Source: Paludibacteraceae bacterium (lineage in GTDB: Bacteria; Bacteroidota; Bacteroidia; Bacteroidales; Paludibacteraceae). Taken from it: DNA of 12,675 nucleotides. Below the pieces are notes generated by a model that was not told the origin of the DNA, made no database searches, and saw nothing but the letters and a program-made list of their open reading frames with translations. A program made the position numbers and the translations under genes. Below, piece by piece: positions 1 through 6,366 of this stretch. The stretch covers positions 1 to 12,675 of the forward strand of contig JAGCIZ010000121.1 in NCBI GenBank assembly GCA_017648235.1. Direction: 5' to 3'. The first letter of the stretch is position 1, and every line of letters starts with the position of its first letter.

Positions 1-100
1 AGGATGCTGAATAATTTAGCAGATTCTAGATAAAAAAAGTGGTTTGAAAATTTTCAAACCACTTTTTTTATCTAGAATCTGCTAAATTATTCAGCATCCT
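1..100. repeat. Perfect 100-bp palindrome at the window edge
   Basis: Bases 1-50 are the exact reverse complement of bases 51-100, with no mismatch and no spacer. The centre is the rpsA terminator hairpin, but the right arm continues through the rpsA stop codon (87-89) into its last four codons, and the left arm mirrors all of this. The left arm is cut by the window edge, so the true arms may be longer than 50 bp. An ordinary terminator explains only about 32-69. The outer 31 bp of each arm need another explanation: a fold-back at a contig end, a chimeric read, or a real inverted duplication of the rpsA end. Confidence 0.97.
32..69 (-). terminator. rpsA terminator hairpin
   Basis: The stem is GTGGTTTG (39-46) paired with CAAACCAC (55-62) around AAAATTTT, flanked by seven A (32-38) and seven T (63-69). 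Read on the minus strand it lies 17 bases past the rpsA stop and ends in a U run, as expected of an intrinsic terminator. Its symmetry means it could work in both directions. It is also the centre of the larger palindrome, so the sequence left of about base 38 may not be genuine. Confidence 0.8.
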
Positions 101-1946
101 CTGTGTTTTCTTCAGCTTTTTTAGTCTTTTTTGTAGAAGCTTTTTTAGTTTTTCCTTCTTCTTTTTCTGCTAAAACTTTCTTTGCATCAGCAACCAATTG
201 ATCTTTTAAATCTGCTAGTTGTTGGATGTCGCCAAGAGTTGTTTTTTCAAGAATTGGTTCAACCTCTTTTTTTGCCTTTTTAGCTTTTTTAGGAGCTTCT
301 TCTACTTTTTGAGTTTCTTCAAACAATGCTTTGTGAGAAAGAGTAATGCGTTTTGCGTCTTTGTTGAATTCAACAACACGGAACATCAATTTTTCTTCCA
401 ATTTAGCTTGTGAGCCATCTTCTTTTACCAATTGTTTGTTGAATGCAAAACCTTTAACTCCGTAAGGAAGATCAATGATAACACCTTTGTCAACATTTTC
501 AACCAAAGTTCCTTCGTGTTCGCTACCTACAGTAAAGATAGTTTCAAATACAGTCCAAGGATCTTCTTCTAGTTGTTTGTGTCCAAGACTCAAGCGACGA
601 TTTTCTTTGTCGATTTCCAAAACCACAACTTCCAAATCTGCACCAATGTGAGTAAATTCTGATGGATGTTTGATCTTGCGTGTCCAACTCAAGTCAGAAA
701 TGTGAATCAATCCATCAACACCTTCTTCGATTTCTACAAATACACCGAAGTTAGTGAAGTTGCGAACTTTTGATTGATGTTTAGAACCAACAGCATATTT
801 TTCAGAAATTGTCAACCATGGATCTGGTTTAAGTTGTTTGATACCCAATGACATTTTGCGTTCTTCTCTGTCAAGAGTAAGGATTACAGCTTCCACTTCG
901 TCTCCTACTTTCATGAATTCTTGAGCGCTACGCAAACGTTGATTCCAGCTCATTTCAGAAACGTGAACCAAACCTTCAACGCCAGGAGCAATTTCGATGA
1001 ATGCACCATAGTCGGTCATAACAACAACTTTTCCTTTTACTTTGTCGCCAATAGCCAAATTGGCATCCAAAGAATCCCATGGATGAGGAGTTAATTGTTT
1101 CAAACCAAGAGCAATACGACGTCTGTCGTCATCAAAGTCAAGAATTACAACATTGATTTTTTGATCAAGTTGAACGATTTCTTCTGGATGAATAACTCTT
1201 TCCCAAGAAAGGTCTGTAATGTGAATCAAACCATCAACACCACCCAAGTCGATAAATACTCCGTAAGATGCAATATTTTTAACCACACCTTCCAAAACTT
1301 GACCTTTTTCAAGTCCTGAAATAATTTCGCGACGTTGAGCTTCAAGTTCAGCTTCGATAAGAGCTTTGTGAGAAACAACGATGTTTTTGTATTCGTGGTT
1401 GATTTTTACAACTTTGAATTCCATTGTTTTTTCAACAAATACATCGTAGTCGCGGATAGGTTTAACGTCAATTTGTGAACCTGGCAAGAAAGCTTCAATT
1501 CCAAATACGTCAACAATCATACCGCCTTTTGTGCGACATTTGATGAAACCTTTAATTACTTCATCATTTGCCATAGCTTCATTTACACGATCCCAAGAGC
1601 GAGATGCACGAGCTTGTTTGTGAGAAAGGACAAGCTGACCTTTTTTGTCTTCTTGATTTTCGATGTAAACTTCAAGTTTGTCGCCAACTTTGAAATCAGG
1701 ATTGTAGCGAAGTTCGCTAATTGGAATAATACCATCTGATTTGAAACCAACGTTGATAACAGCTTCACGTTTGTTCATTGAAATAATAGTTCCTTCTACA
1801 ACGTCTTTGTCTTTAATTGTGTTCAAAGTTTCGTCGTATTGTTTTTTTAGTTCAGCTTTTTCTTCTGCTGAAACAATTTCGCCTTTTTCGTAGGCTTCCC
1901 AATTGAAATCGTTCAATTGTTCTTCATTTGCTTTAAATTCTTCCAT
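87..1946 (-). CDS. rpsA: 30S ribosomal protein S1
   Basis: S1 sits on the 30S subunit and binds single-stranded mRNA to bring it to the ribosome, which should matter in this phylum because mRNAs usually lack Shine-Dalgarno sequences. Six S1/OB-fold repeats are visible at about residues 48-111, 128-195, 213-285, 298-372, 385-459 and 471-541. The central ones carry the typical YGVF/YGAF/FGVF, GLIHI and LSW elements and end in LGLKQL-like sequence. Residues 542-619 form a tail rich in Lys, Ala and Glu with KKAKKAKK and TKKTKK runs. The 619-residue length fits six domains plus this tail. The ATG follows an A-rich leader with no Shine-Dalgarno motif. The gene is alone in its unit, with a promoter-like motif at 1997-2004 and a terminator just past the stop. 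Its last four codons lie in the edge palindrome. Confidence 0.97.
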   Translation of the reverse strand: MEEFKANEEQLNDFNWEAYEKGEIVSAEEKAELKKQYDETLNTIKDKDVVEGTIISMNKREAVINVGFKSDGIIPISELRYNPDFKVGDKLEVYIENQEDKKGQLVLSHKQARASRSWDRVNEAMANDEVIKGFIKCRTKGGMIVDVFGIEAFLPGSQIDVKPIRDYDVFVEKTMEFKVVKINHEYKNIVVSHKALIEAELEAQRREIISGLEKGQVLEGVVKNIASYGVFIDLGGVDGLIHITDLSWERVIHPEEIVQLDQKINVVILDFDDDRRRIALGLKQLTPHPWDSLDANLAIGDKVKGKVVVMTDYGAFIEIAPGVEGLVHVSEMSWNQRLRSAQEFMKVGDEVEAVILTLDREERKMSLGIKQLKPDPWLTISEKYAVGSKHQSKVRNFTNFGVFVEIEEGVDGLIHISDLSWTRKIKHPSEFTHIGADLEVVVLEIDKENRRLSLGHKQLEEDPWTVFETIFTVGSEHEGTLVENVDKGVIIDLPYGVKGFAFNKQLVKEDGSQAKLEEKLMFRVVEFNKDAKRITLSHKALFEETQKVEEAPKKAKKAKKEVEPILEKTTLGDIQQLADLKDQLVADAKKVLAEKEEGKTKKASTKKTKKAEENTEDAE

Positions 1947-1996
1947 TCTTTTTTTCTTTAAAGTGGGTTAGACATTATATTGATAAAAATCGCCGG

Positions 1997-2004
1997 CAAA
2001 GGTA
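1997..2004 (-). promoter_or_regulatory. Probable rpsA promoter, -7 box
   Basis: The minus strand reads TACCTTTG, an exact match to the Bacteroidota -7 consensus TAnnTTTG, about 50 bases before the rpsA ATG. No clear TTG-type -33 element lies at the usual distance upstream. The same eight bases occur before rpmE2 and before the lyase gene in this window. Confidence 0.65.
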
Positions 2005-2044
2005 CAAAAAATGATGTTATGGTAATCGTTTTTTTTAGTTTTAT

Positions 2045-2082
2045 TTTAGAAATATTTTTCATTGAATAAATTGATTTCTAAA
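2045..2082. repeat. 9-bp inverted repeat in the divergent promoter region
   Basis: TTTAGAAAT (2045-2053) and its exact reverse complement ATTTCTAAA (2074-2082) are separated by 20 bases. They lie between the divergent rpsA and lipoprotein promoters, just upstream of the lipoprotein -7 box. This could be an operator, but in such AT-rich sequence chance is a serious alternative. Confidence 0.35.
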
Positions 2083-2105
2083 TAACTACATTATGTCTTA
2101 ATTCG

Positions 2106-2113
2106 TATCTTTG
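2106..2113 (+). promoter_or_regulatory. Probable promoter of the lipoprotein/anSME unit, -7 box
   Basis: TATCTTTG matches the Bacteroidota -7 consensus TAnnTTTG. Transcription would begin at about 2118-2122, on or beside the ATG at 2120. This favours the downstream ATG at 2159 as the real start of the lipoprotein. No good -33 TTG is visible about 20 bases upstream. Confidence 0.6.
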
Positions 2114-2158
2114 TAAGGCATGATTTTTGAAATGTTCATTCGAAAAAAAGATATTTCA

Positions 2159-3043
2159 ATGAGGAAAAAAATATATGTTTTTGGTTTTTTAGTTGCTTTG
2201 TTTGTATTTCAAAGTTGTGTTTTAAATCATGATGGAGAAGCTTCTGTTGCAGATTTGAAATTGAAATTGGATTCGTTGGAGAATCTAAAAGCAAATTTAG
2301 AAAATGAGGTTAATGGCTATTTTGCTTCGATAGAGGAAATAGAACAAAATATAAGTCGGGTGAAAGAGTTGGAGGGATTTATTTCTTTAGAATCATTCAA
2401 TGACGAAATTGAAAACCCAGCAAAAGATATCTCGGAACAGGTTCTACTGATTGTAAATATTTTGGAGAAGAATCAAAAAGAAGTAGAACGTTTACGTAAA
2501 AAACTTGATAATAGTTCCTTGAAAATATCTCGTTTAGAGAAGACTCTTTTGAGACTTGCTAAGGAGAATAGAAAGCAATTCGAAAGTATTGAAAAATTAA
2601 ATCAAGAATTGCAGAAGAAAAATGAACTTATTTTGCAACAAGAAGTTGAAATTAAAGGTTTGTCAAGCGACGTGCAACTTCTTGCAGAGGAAAATTTGGA
2701 AAAACAACAAATAATTCAACGCCAAGACCAAGAAATTCATATGGCGTGGTATGTTTTTGGCACTTACAAGGAATTGAAGAAACAACAGATATTGTCAACT
2801 AATGGTTGGTTTTCGGCTCCATCTGTAATGGAAAATTCATTGGATAAGGATTATTTTATTCAAATTGATGTAAGAACAACAACTGAGATTCCTTTGTATT
2901 CGGATAAGGCAAAAATTAGAACAACTCATGCAAAAAGTAGTTATGAGTTGAAGAAAGATAAAGGAGGATTGTTGGTTCTTTATATAAATAATCCGAAAGA
3001 ATTTTGGGCTGTTTCTAGATTTTTGGTTGTTGAAATTGATTAA
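2159..3043 (+). CDS. Coiled-coil lipoprotein, Cbp1-like family
   Basis: This is a predicted envelope lipoprotein of 294 residues. I start it at the ATG at 2159 because MRKKIYVFGFLVALFVFQSC is then a complete lipoprotein signal peptide, with positive residues, a hydrophobic core and lipobox FQSC with Cys20. Starting at the ATG at 2120 would add 13 residues before the signal and leave almost no leader after the -7 box. After the Cys comes a long heptad-like region rich in Leu, Glu, Lys and Gln (about residues 30-210), a coiled coil. A C-terminal domain of about 90 residues begins near WYVFGTYKELKK and ends EFWAVSRFLVVEID. This GTYKELK...EFW...LVV pattern resembles, from memory, Bacteroides coiled-coil lipoproteins annotated as Cbp1-family collagen-binding adhesins. 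The family match is moderate and adhesion is not shown by the sequence. The stop is 5 bases before the radical SAM gene, so the two are probably cotranscribed. Confidence 0.8.
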   Translation: MRKKIYVFGFLVALFVFQSCVLNHDGEASVADLKLKLDSLENLKANLENEVNGYFASIEEIEQNISRVKELEGFISLESFNDEIENPAKDISEQVLLIVNILEKNQKEVERLRKKLDNSSLKISRLEKTLLRLAKENRKQFESIEKLNQELQKKNELILQQEVEIKGLSSDVQLLAEENLEKQQIIQRQDQEIHMAWYVFGTYKELKKQQILSTNGWFSAPSVMENSLDKDYFIQIDVRTTTEIPLYSDKAKIRTTHAKSSYELKKDKGGLLVLYINNPKEFWAVSRFLVVEID

Positions 3044-3048
3044 AGACA

Positions 3049-4272
3049 ATGAAAAGCATTGCGTTTAATCCACTAACATATCCTCTTTATTTAATGGCAA
3101 AACCTATAGGGGCAGTTTGTAATTTAAACTGTTCCTATTGTTATTATCTAGAAAAAGAATTTTTGTATGAGAATAGAGCTTCGTACAAAATGAGCGACCA
3201 ATTGTTGGAAAGGTTTGTTAAAGAGTATATTGACGCCCAACCGACTCCAAATGTTAGTTTTACATGGCATGGAGGAGAACCTTTGTTAAGAGGTTTGGAT
3301 TTTTACAAAAAAGCTATTCGTCTGCAAAAATTATATGCTAAAGGTCGTTATGTTGAGAATTGTGTTCAAACCAATGGTGTACTTTTGAATGATGAATGGT
3401 GTAAATTTTTTGCAGAGAATAATTTTTTGGTTGGAATTTCGATAGACGGGCCAGAACATTGTCACAATAAATATCGTAGAAACAAGGGAGAAAAAGGAAC
3501 ATTTAAGGATGTAATGCGAGGAATTGAATTGTTGCAGAAGTACGGAGTAGAGTTTAATACGATGTCTGTGATAAATGCTTATAATGCTCGTTATCCACTT
3601 GAAATTTATCAATTCTTAAAGGAGATAGGAAGTAGATTCTTGCAATTTTCGCCGATAGTAGAACGTGTTTTTAGTGGTAAAAAAACTGCTTTACAAACAC
3701 CAGAAAGTAAAGAAACTGATATTCAAATAGCAGAATGGTCAGTTGACCCAGAGCAATTTGGTGAATTCTATATAAAAATTTTTGATGAGTGGGTAAAAAA
3801 AGATGTTGGACGTATTTTTGTGCAACTTTTTGATGCTACTTTGGCGGGTTTTGTTGGTGTAGAACCAGGAGTATGTTATTTCGCGAAACAGTGTGGACAT
3901 GCTGCGGTTATGGAGTTTAATGGAGATGTTTATTCTTGTGATCATTTCGTTTTTCCTGAATATAAACTTGGAAATTTGTATCAAACTCCGTTTTTGACAA
4001 TGATGCTTTCTGATCAACAAACTTCATTTGGAGAGAAAAAAAAACAACTCCCTTTGCAATGTTTGGATTGTGAGTTTTTGTCTATTTGTAATGGAGAATG
4101 TCCTAAAAATAGATTTGTTAAAACAAAAGAAGGTGAGCCTAATGCGAATTATTTATGTAATGGATACAGGAAATTCTTTTTTCACGTTGAACCTTATATG
4201 CGATTTATGACTAAAGAACTTGAAGCAAATCGTCCTCCTGCAAACGTGATGAATTGGGAGAGGAATAGGTAA
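3049..4272 (+). CDS. Anaerobic sulfatase-maturating-type radical SAM/SPASM enzyme
   Basis: Enzymes of this family (anSME) oxidise an active-site Cys or Ser of sulfatases to formylglycine using S-adenosylmethionine and iron-sulfur clusters, without oxygen. The radical SAM motif CNLNCSYC gives C24, C28 and C31, and GGEP follows at about 75-78. The SPASM region has C276-x5-C282-x14-C297 and then C338-x2-C341-x5-C347-x3-C351-x18-C370, close to the spacing I recall for characterised anSMEs. D298, directly after C297 in SCDHFVFPEYKLGN, corresponds to the catalytic base of the Clostridium perfringens enzyme. The length of 407 residues is typical. The gene starts 5 bases after the lipoprotein stop, suggesting coupled translation. 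No sulfatase is in the window, so the substrate lies elsewhere or differs. No clear terminator follows. Other SPASM peptide-modifying enzymes are a less likely alternative. Confidence 0.87.
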   Translation: MKSIAFNPLTYPLYLMAKPIGAVCNLNCSYCYYLEKEFLYENRASYKMSDQLLERFVKEYIDAQPTPNVSFTWHGGEPLLRGLDFYKKAIRLQKLYAKGRYVENCVQTNGVLLNDEWCKFFAENNFLVGISIDGPEHCHNKYRRNKGEKGTFKDVMRGIELLQKYGVEFNTMSVINAYNARYPLEIYQFLKEIGSRFLQFSPIVERVFSGKKTALQTPESKETDIQIAEWSVDPEQFGEFYIKIFDEWVKKDVGRIFVQLFDATLAGFVGVEPGVCYFAKQCGHAAVMEFNGDVYSCDHFVFPEYKLGNLYQTPFLTMMLSDQQTSFGEKKKQLPLQCLDCEFLSICNGECPKNRFVKTKEGEPNANYLCNGYRKFFFHVEPYMRFMTKELEANRPPANVMNWERNR

Positions 4273-4306
4273 AAGAAAAACATTTCTAAAAAATAGGTGA
4301 AAAGAA

Positions 4307-4337
4307 TTGTTGTTTTAATAAGAAAAGTGTACCTTTG
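4307..4337 (+). promoter_or_regulatory. rpmE2 promoter
   Basis: The -7 box TACCTTTG (4330-4337) matches the Bacteroidota consensus. TTGTTG at 4307-4312 supplies a -33 element at the expected 17-20 base distance. This is the best-formed promoter in the window. The leader would be only about 25 bases, leaving no room for a structured ribosomal-protein leader. Confidence 0.75.
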
Positions 4338-4367
4338 CAGCCGTTTAATAACTAAAATAATAAAGTA

Positions 4368-4631
4368 ATGAAAAAAGGAATTCATCCAGAAAGCTATCGA
4401 CCCGTAGTATTTAAGGATATGTCAAATGGAGAAATATTTTTCTCTCGTTCGACTGCTGCTACGAAAGAAACCATCGAAATTGATGGGGTAACTTATCCTT
4501 TGTTTAAACTCGAAATTTCGAGTTCGTCTCACCCTTTCTATACAGGAAAAACCAAATTGGTGGATACTGCAGGACGCGTAGACAAGTTCATGAGTCGCTA
4601 CCAAAAACGTATGGACAACAGAAAAAAATAA
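4368..4631 (+). CDS. rpmE2: 50S ribosomal protein L31 type B
   Basis: L31 of the large subunit helps bridge the two ribosomal subunits. The 87-residue length, the start MKKGIHPESYRPVVFKD, the SSSHPFYTGK segment and the basic end VDKFMSRYQKRMDNRKK identify the type B (YkgM/RpmE2) form. There is no cysteine, so this is the zinc-free version, which can work without a zinc supply. Whether a zinc-binding partner exists elsewhere in the genome cannot be seen. The gene is a single unit with its own promoter and a strong terminator. No Shine-Dalgarno sequence precedes the ATG. Its GC content (28 of 60 bases counted at 4561-4620) is above that of most genes here. Confidence 0.96.
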   Translation: MKKGIHPESYRPVVFKDMSNGEIFFSRSTAATKETIEIDGVTYPLFKLEISSSSHPFYTGKTKLVDTAGRVDKFMSRYQKRMDNRKK

Positions 4632-4655
4632 AACAAAGAATAAATACGAAAAAAG

Positions 4656-4684
4656 AGAAGAGCGCATTTGTGCTCTTTTTTTTA
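4656..4684 (+). terminator. rpmE2 terminator
   Basis: AAGAGCGC (4658-4665) pairs with GTGCTCTT (4670-4677 region, including one G-U pair) around a short AT loop. An uninterrupted T run follows to 4683. It begins about 25 bases after the L31 stop and separates rpmE2 from the lyase promoter. Confidence 0.85.
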
Positions 4685-4718
4685 TTTATAGATGTTTTAT
4701 TGTTGTGTTATTTAGCCC

Positions 4719-4746
4719 TTTGTGTAATCACTTTTTTTTACCTTTG
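4719..4746 (+). promoter_or_regulatory. Lyase promoter
   Basis: TACCTTTG (4739-4746) is an exact Bacteroidota -7 box. TTTG at 4719-4722 could be the -33 element, though its 16-base spacing is slightly short. The predicted leader is only about 30 bases, so there is no space for a TnaC-like leader peptide or an attenuator. Regulation, if any, would be at initiation. Confidence 0.65.
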
Positions 4747-4782
4747 CAAGGTTTTTGAAAAAAATAATCAAATTTAGATATT

Positions 4783-6234
4783 ATGTCAACTGTAAAATTT
4801 TATCAATCGGAAAACCAAGTGCCACTAGAAATGCATAAAGTGCGCATTATACAAAAACTTTCGTTGCTTCCTGTTGAAGAACGTTTGAAAAAAATTCAAG
4901 AGGCTGGTTGCAACACCTTTTTGCTTGAAAACAAAGACATCTATTTGGATATGCTTACCGACTCGGGCGTGAATGCTATGAGTGATTTGCAAATGGCCGC
5001 TTCTATGCAAGCCGACGATTCTTATGCAGGTTCTGCTACCTTTAACCGCGTTAAAGCCGCTATTAAAGAGGTATTTGGTACCGACAACGTGCTTCCTGCA
5101 CACCAAGGACGTGCCTGCGAAAATATTTTGGCTTCTGCATTGGTAAAACCAGGCCAAACTGCTTTGATGAATTTTCACTTTACCACCACTAAAGCACACG
5201 TAACCCGTATGGGCGGTAGCGTAGAAGAATTGGTGGCAGAAAAAGGTTTGAAACCTCAAAGCAACGACCCATTTAAAGGCGACTTTGATCTTAAAAAACT
5301 AAAAGCTACCATCAAAGAAAAAGGTGCAGAAAACATTGCGTTTGTACGTGTTGAAGCTGGCACAAACTTAATTGGTGGTCAGCCTGTTTCGCTCGAAAAT
5401 ATGTTGGCTGTTACCGATATTTGCCACGATAATGGTATTGTAAGTGTATTGGACGCATCGCTGTTGCAAGACAACATTTACTTTATGAAAACGCGTGAGG
5501 CTCGTTGCAAACACATGGATATTAAAACCATTTATCACTTGCTTGCCGATCACTTTGACATTATCTATTTTTCGGCTCGTAAATTGAGCTTCTCTAAAGG
5601 GGGTATTATTACCAGCAAAGATCCCAAATACACCAAAATGATGATGGAATACATTCCGCTTTACGAAGGTTTCTTAACATACGGTGGTATTGATGTGCGC
5701 ACTATGGAATCTTTGGCTCAAGGCTTATACGAAAGCTTGGATATGGAATACATTAACCAAGGCCCTGAGTTTATCAATTACTTGGCAAAAGAATTGGACG
5801 ATTACGGTGTGCCTGTTGTATTGCCTGCTGGTGGTTTGGGTTGTCACTTAAATGCGGGTGCTTTTGTGCCTAACTTGCCACACAACCAATATCCTGCTGC
5901 TGCCGTGGCTGCTGCGCTTTACATTGCTGGTGGTATTAGAGGTATGGAACGTGGTACGCTTTCGGAACAACGTAATCCTGACGGTACCGAACCCTTCTCT
6001 GAATTGGAATTGATGCGCTTGGCTGTTCCTCGCCGTGTGTATACCTTGTCGCAACTTAAATACGTGGCAGACCGTGTTAAATGGGTATGGGACAACCGCG
6101 AACTAATTGGTGGTTTGGAATGGGTAGAAGAACCCTCTGTACTTCGTTTCTTCTTTGGCAGACTAAAAGAAATTGGTTACTGGCAAGAACAATTGGCAGA
6201 AAAATTCCGTCAAGATTTTGGCGATAGTTTGTAA
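4783..6234 (+). CDS. Beta-eliminating lyase, tyrosine phenol-lyase-like
   Basis: This is a PLP enzyme of the tryptophanase/tyrosine phenol-lyase family, 483 residues. These enzymes split aromatic amino acids into phenol or indole plus pyruvate and ammonia. Family motifs: LTDSGVNAMSD (58-68), YAGS with Y81, HQGR (107-110), NLIGGQPVS with N195, D224 (pyridine-nitrogen contact), SARK with K267 as the cofactor lysine, EGFLTYGG (295-302), and R412 as the substrate carboxylate contact. By alignment from memory with Citrobacter freundii tyrosine phenol-lyase, T134, R390 (MERG) and F456 (LRFF) match T124, R381 and F448. Tryptophanases have Asp, a hydrophobic residue and His there. Two departures: the DxxR arginine (R217) is L227 here, and the usual GGH is GGLGCH. 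Substrate is therefore uncertain. The gene is a single unit with its own promoter and terminator. It is visibly richer in GC and in ACC/GCC/AAC codons than most neighbours, like rpmE2. Confidence 0.85.
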   Translation: MSTVKFYQSENQVPLEMHKVRIIQKLSLLPVEERLKKIQEAGCNTFLLENKDIYLDMLTDSGVNAMSDLQMAASMQADDSYAGSATFNRVKAAIKEVFGTDNVLPAHQGRACENILASALVKPGQTALMNFHFTTTKAHVTRMGGSVEELVAEKGLKPQSNDPFKGDFDLKKLKATIKEKGAENIAFVRVEAGTNLIGGQPVSLENMLAVTDICHDNGIVSVLDASLLQDNIYFMKTREARCKHMDIKTIYHLLADHFDIIYFSARKLSFSKGGIITSKDPKYTKMMMEYIPLYEGFLTYGGIDVRTMESLAQGLYESLDMEYINQGPEFINYLAKELDDYGVPVVLPAGGLGCHLNAGAFVPNLPHNQYPAAAVAAALYIAGGIRGMERGTLSEQRNPDGTEPFSELELMRLAVPRRVYTLSQLKYVADRVKWVWDNRELIGGLEWVEEPSVLRFFFGRLKEIGYWQEQLAEKFRQDFGDSL

Positions 6235-6254
6235 TAATAGATTTTATATTTCAT

Positions 6255-6295
6255 AAAAAAGGAGAACGTACTTTTATAAGTGCGTTCTCTTTTTA
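6255..6295 (+). terminator. Lyase terminator
   Basis: A 12-bp stem pairs GAGAACGTACTT (6262-6273) with AAGTGCGTTCTC (6278-6289), with one G-U pair and loop TTAT. A T run follows, and an A run precedes the stem at 6255-6260. It starts about 20 bases after the lyase stop. Confidence 0.9.
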
Positions 6296-6311
6296 TTTAA
6301 ATGAAGGAAAC

Positions 6312-6348
6312 AAAAAAAGAAGCGAATTTTCAATTTCGCTTCTTTTTA
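6312..6348. terminator. Bidirectional terminator at the convergent junction
   Basis: GAAGCGAA (6319-6326) pairs with TTCGCTTC (6335-6342) around an eight-base loop, with seven A on the left and five T on the right. It lies 19 bases past the stop of the minus-strand zinc-ribbon gene and would end that operon. It also gives a second stop for plus-strand transcripts that pass the lyase terminator. Confidence 0.85.
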
Positions 6349-6366
6349 TTTGTTTCTGCTTGTTTG

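Noticed and set aside
1..32. A second rpsA 3' end in plus orientation
   Set aside because: Only the last four codons are mirrored here; it is reported as part of the palindrome, not as a gene or pseudogene.
4338..4367. Ribosomal-protein leader RNA before rpmE2
   Set aside because: The leader is about 25 AT-rich bases with no stem that could fold as an L31-binding structure.
4747..4782. TnaC-like leader peptide or attenuator before the lyase
   Set aside because: The predicted leader is about 30 bases, with no small open frame and no hairpin.
4825..5259. 144-codon open frame on the minus strand inside the lyase gene
   Set aside because: It is antisense to a well-conserved enzyme, its predicted protein shows no recognisable motif, and no promoter or leader fits it.
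4783..6234. Tryptophanase (tnaA)
   Set aside because: The tryptophanase-specific Asp and His positions are Thr134 and Phe456 here, and MERG with R390 follows the phenol-lyase pattern.
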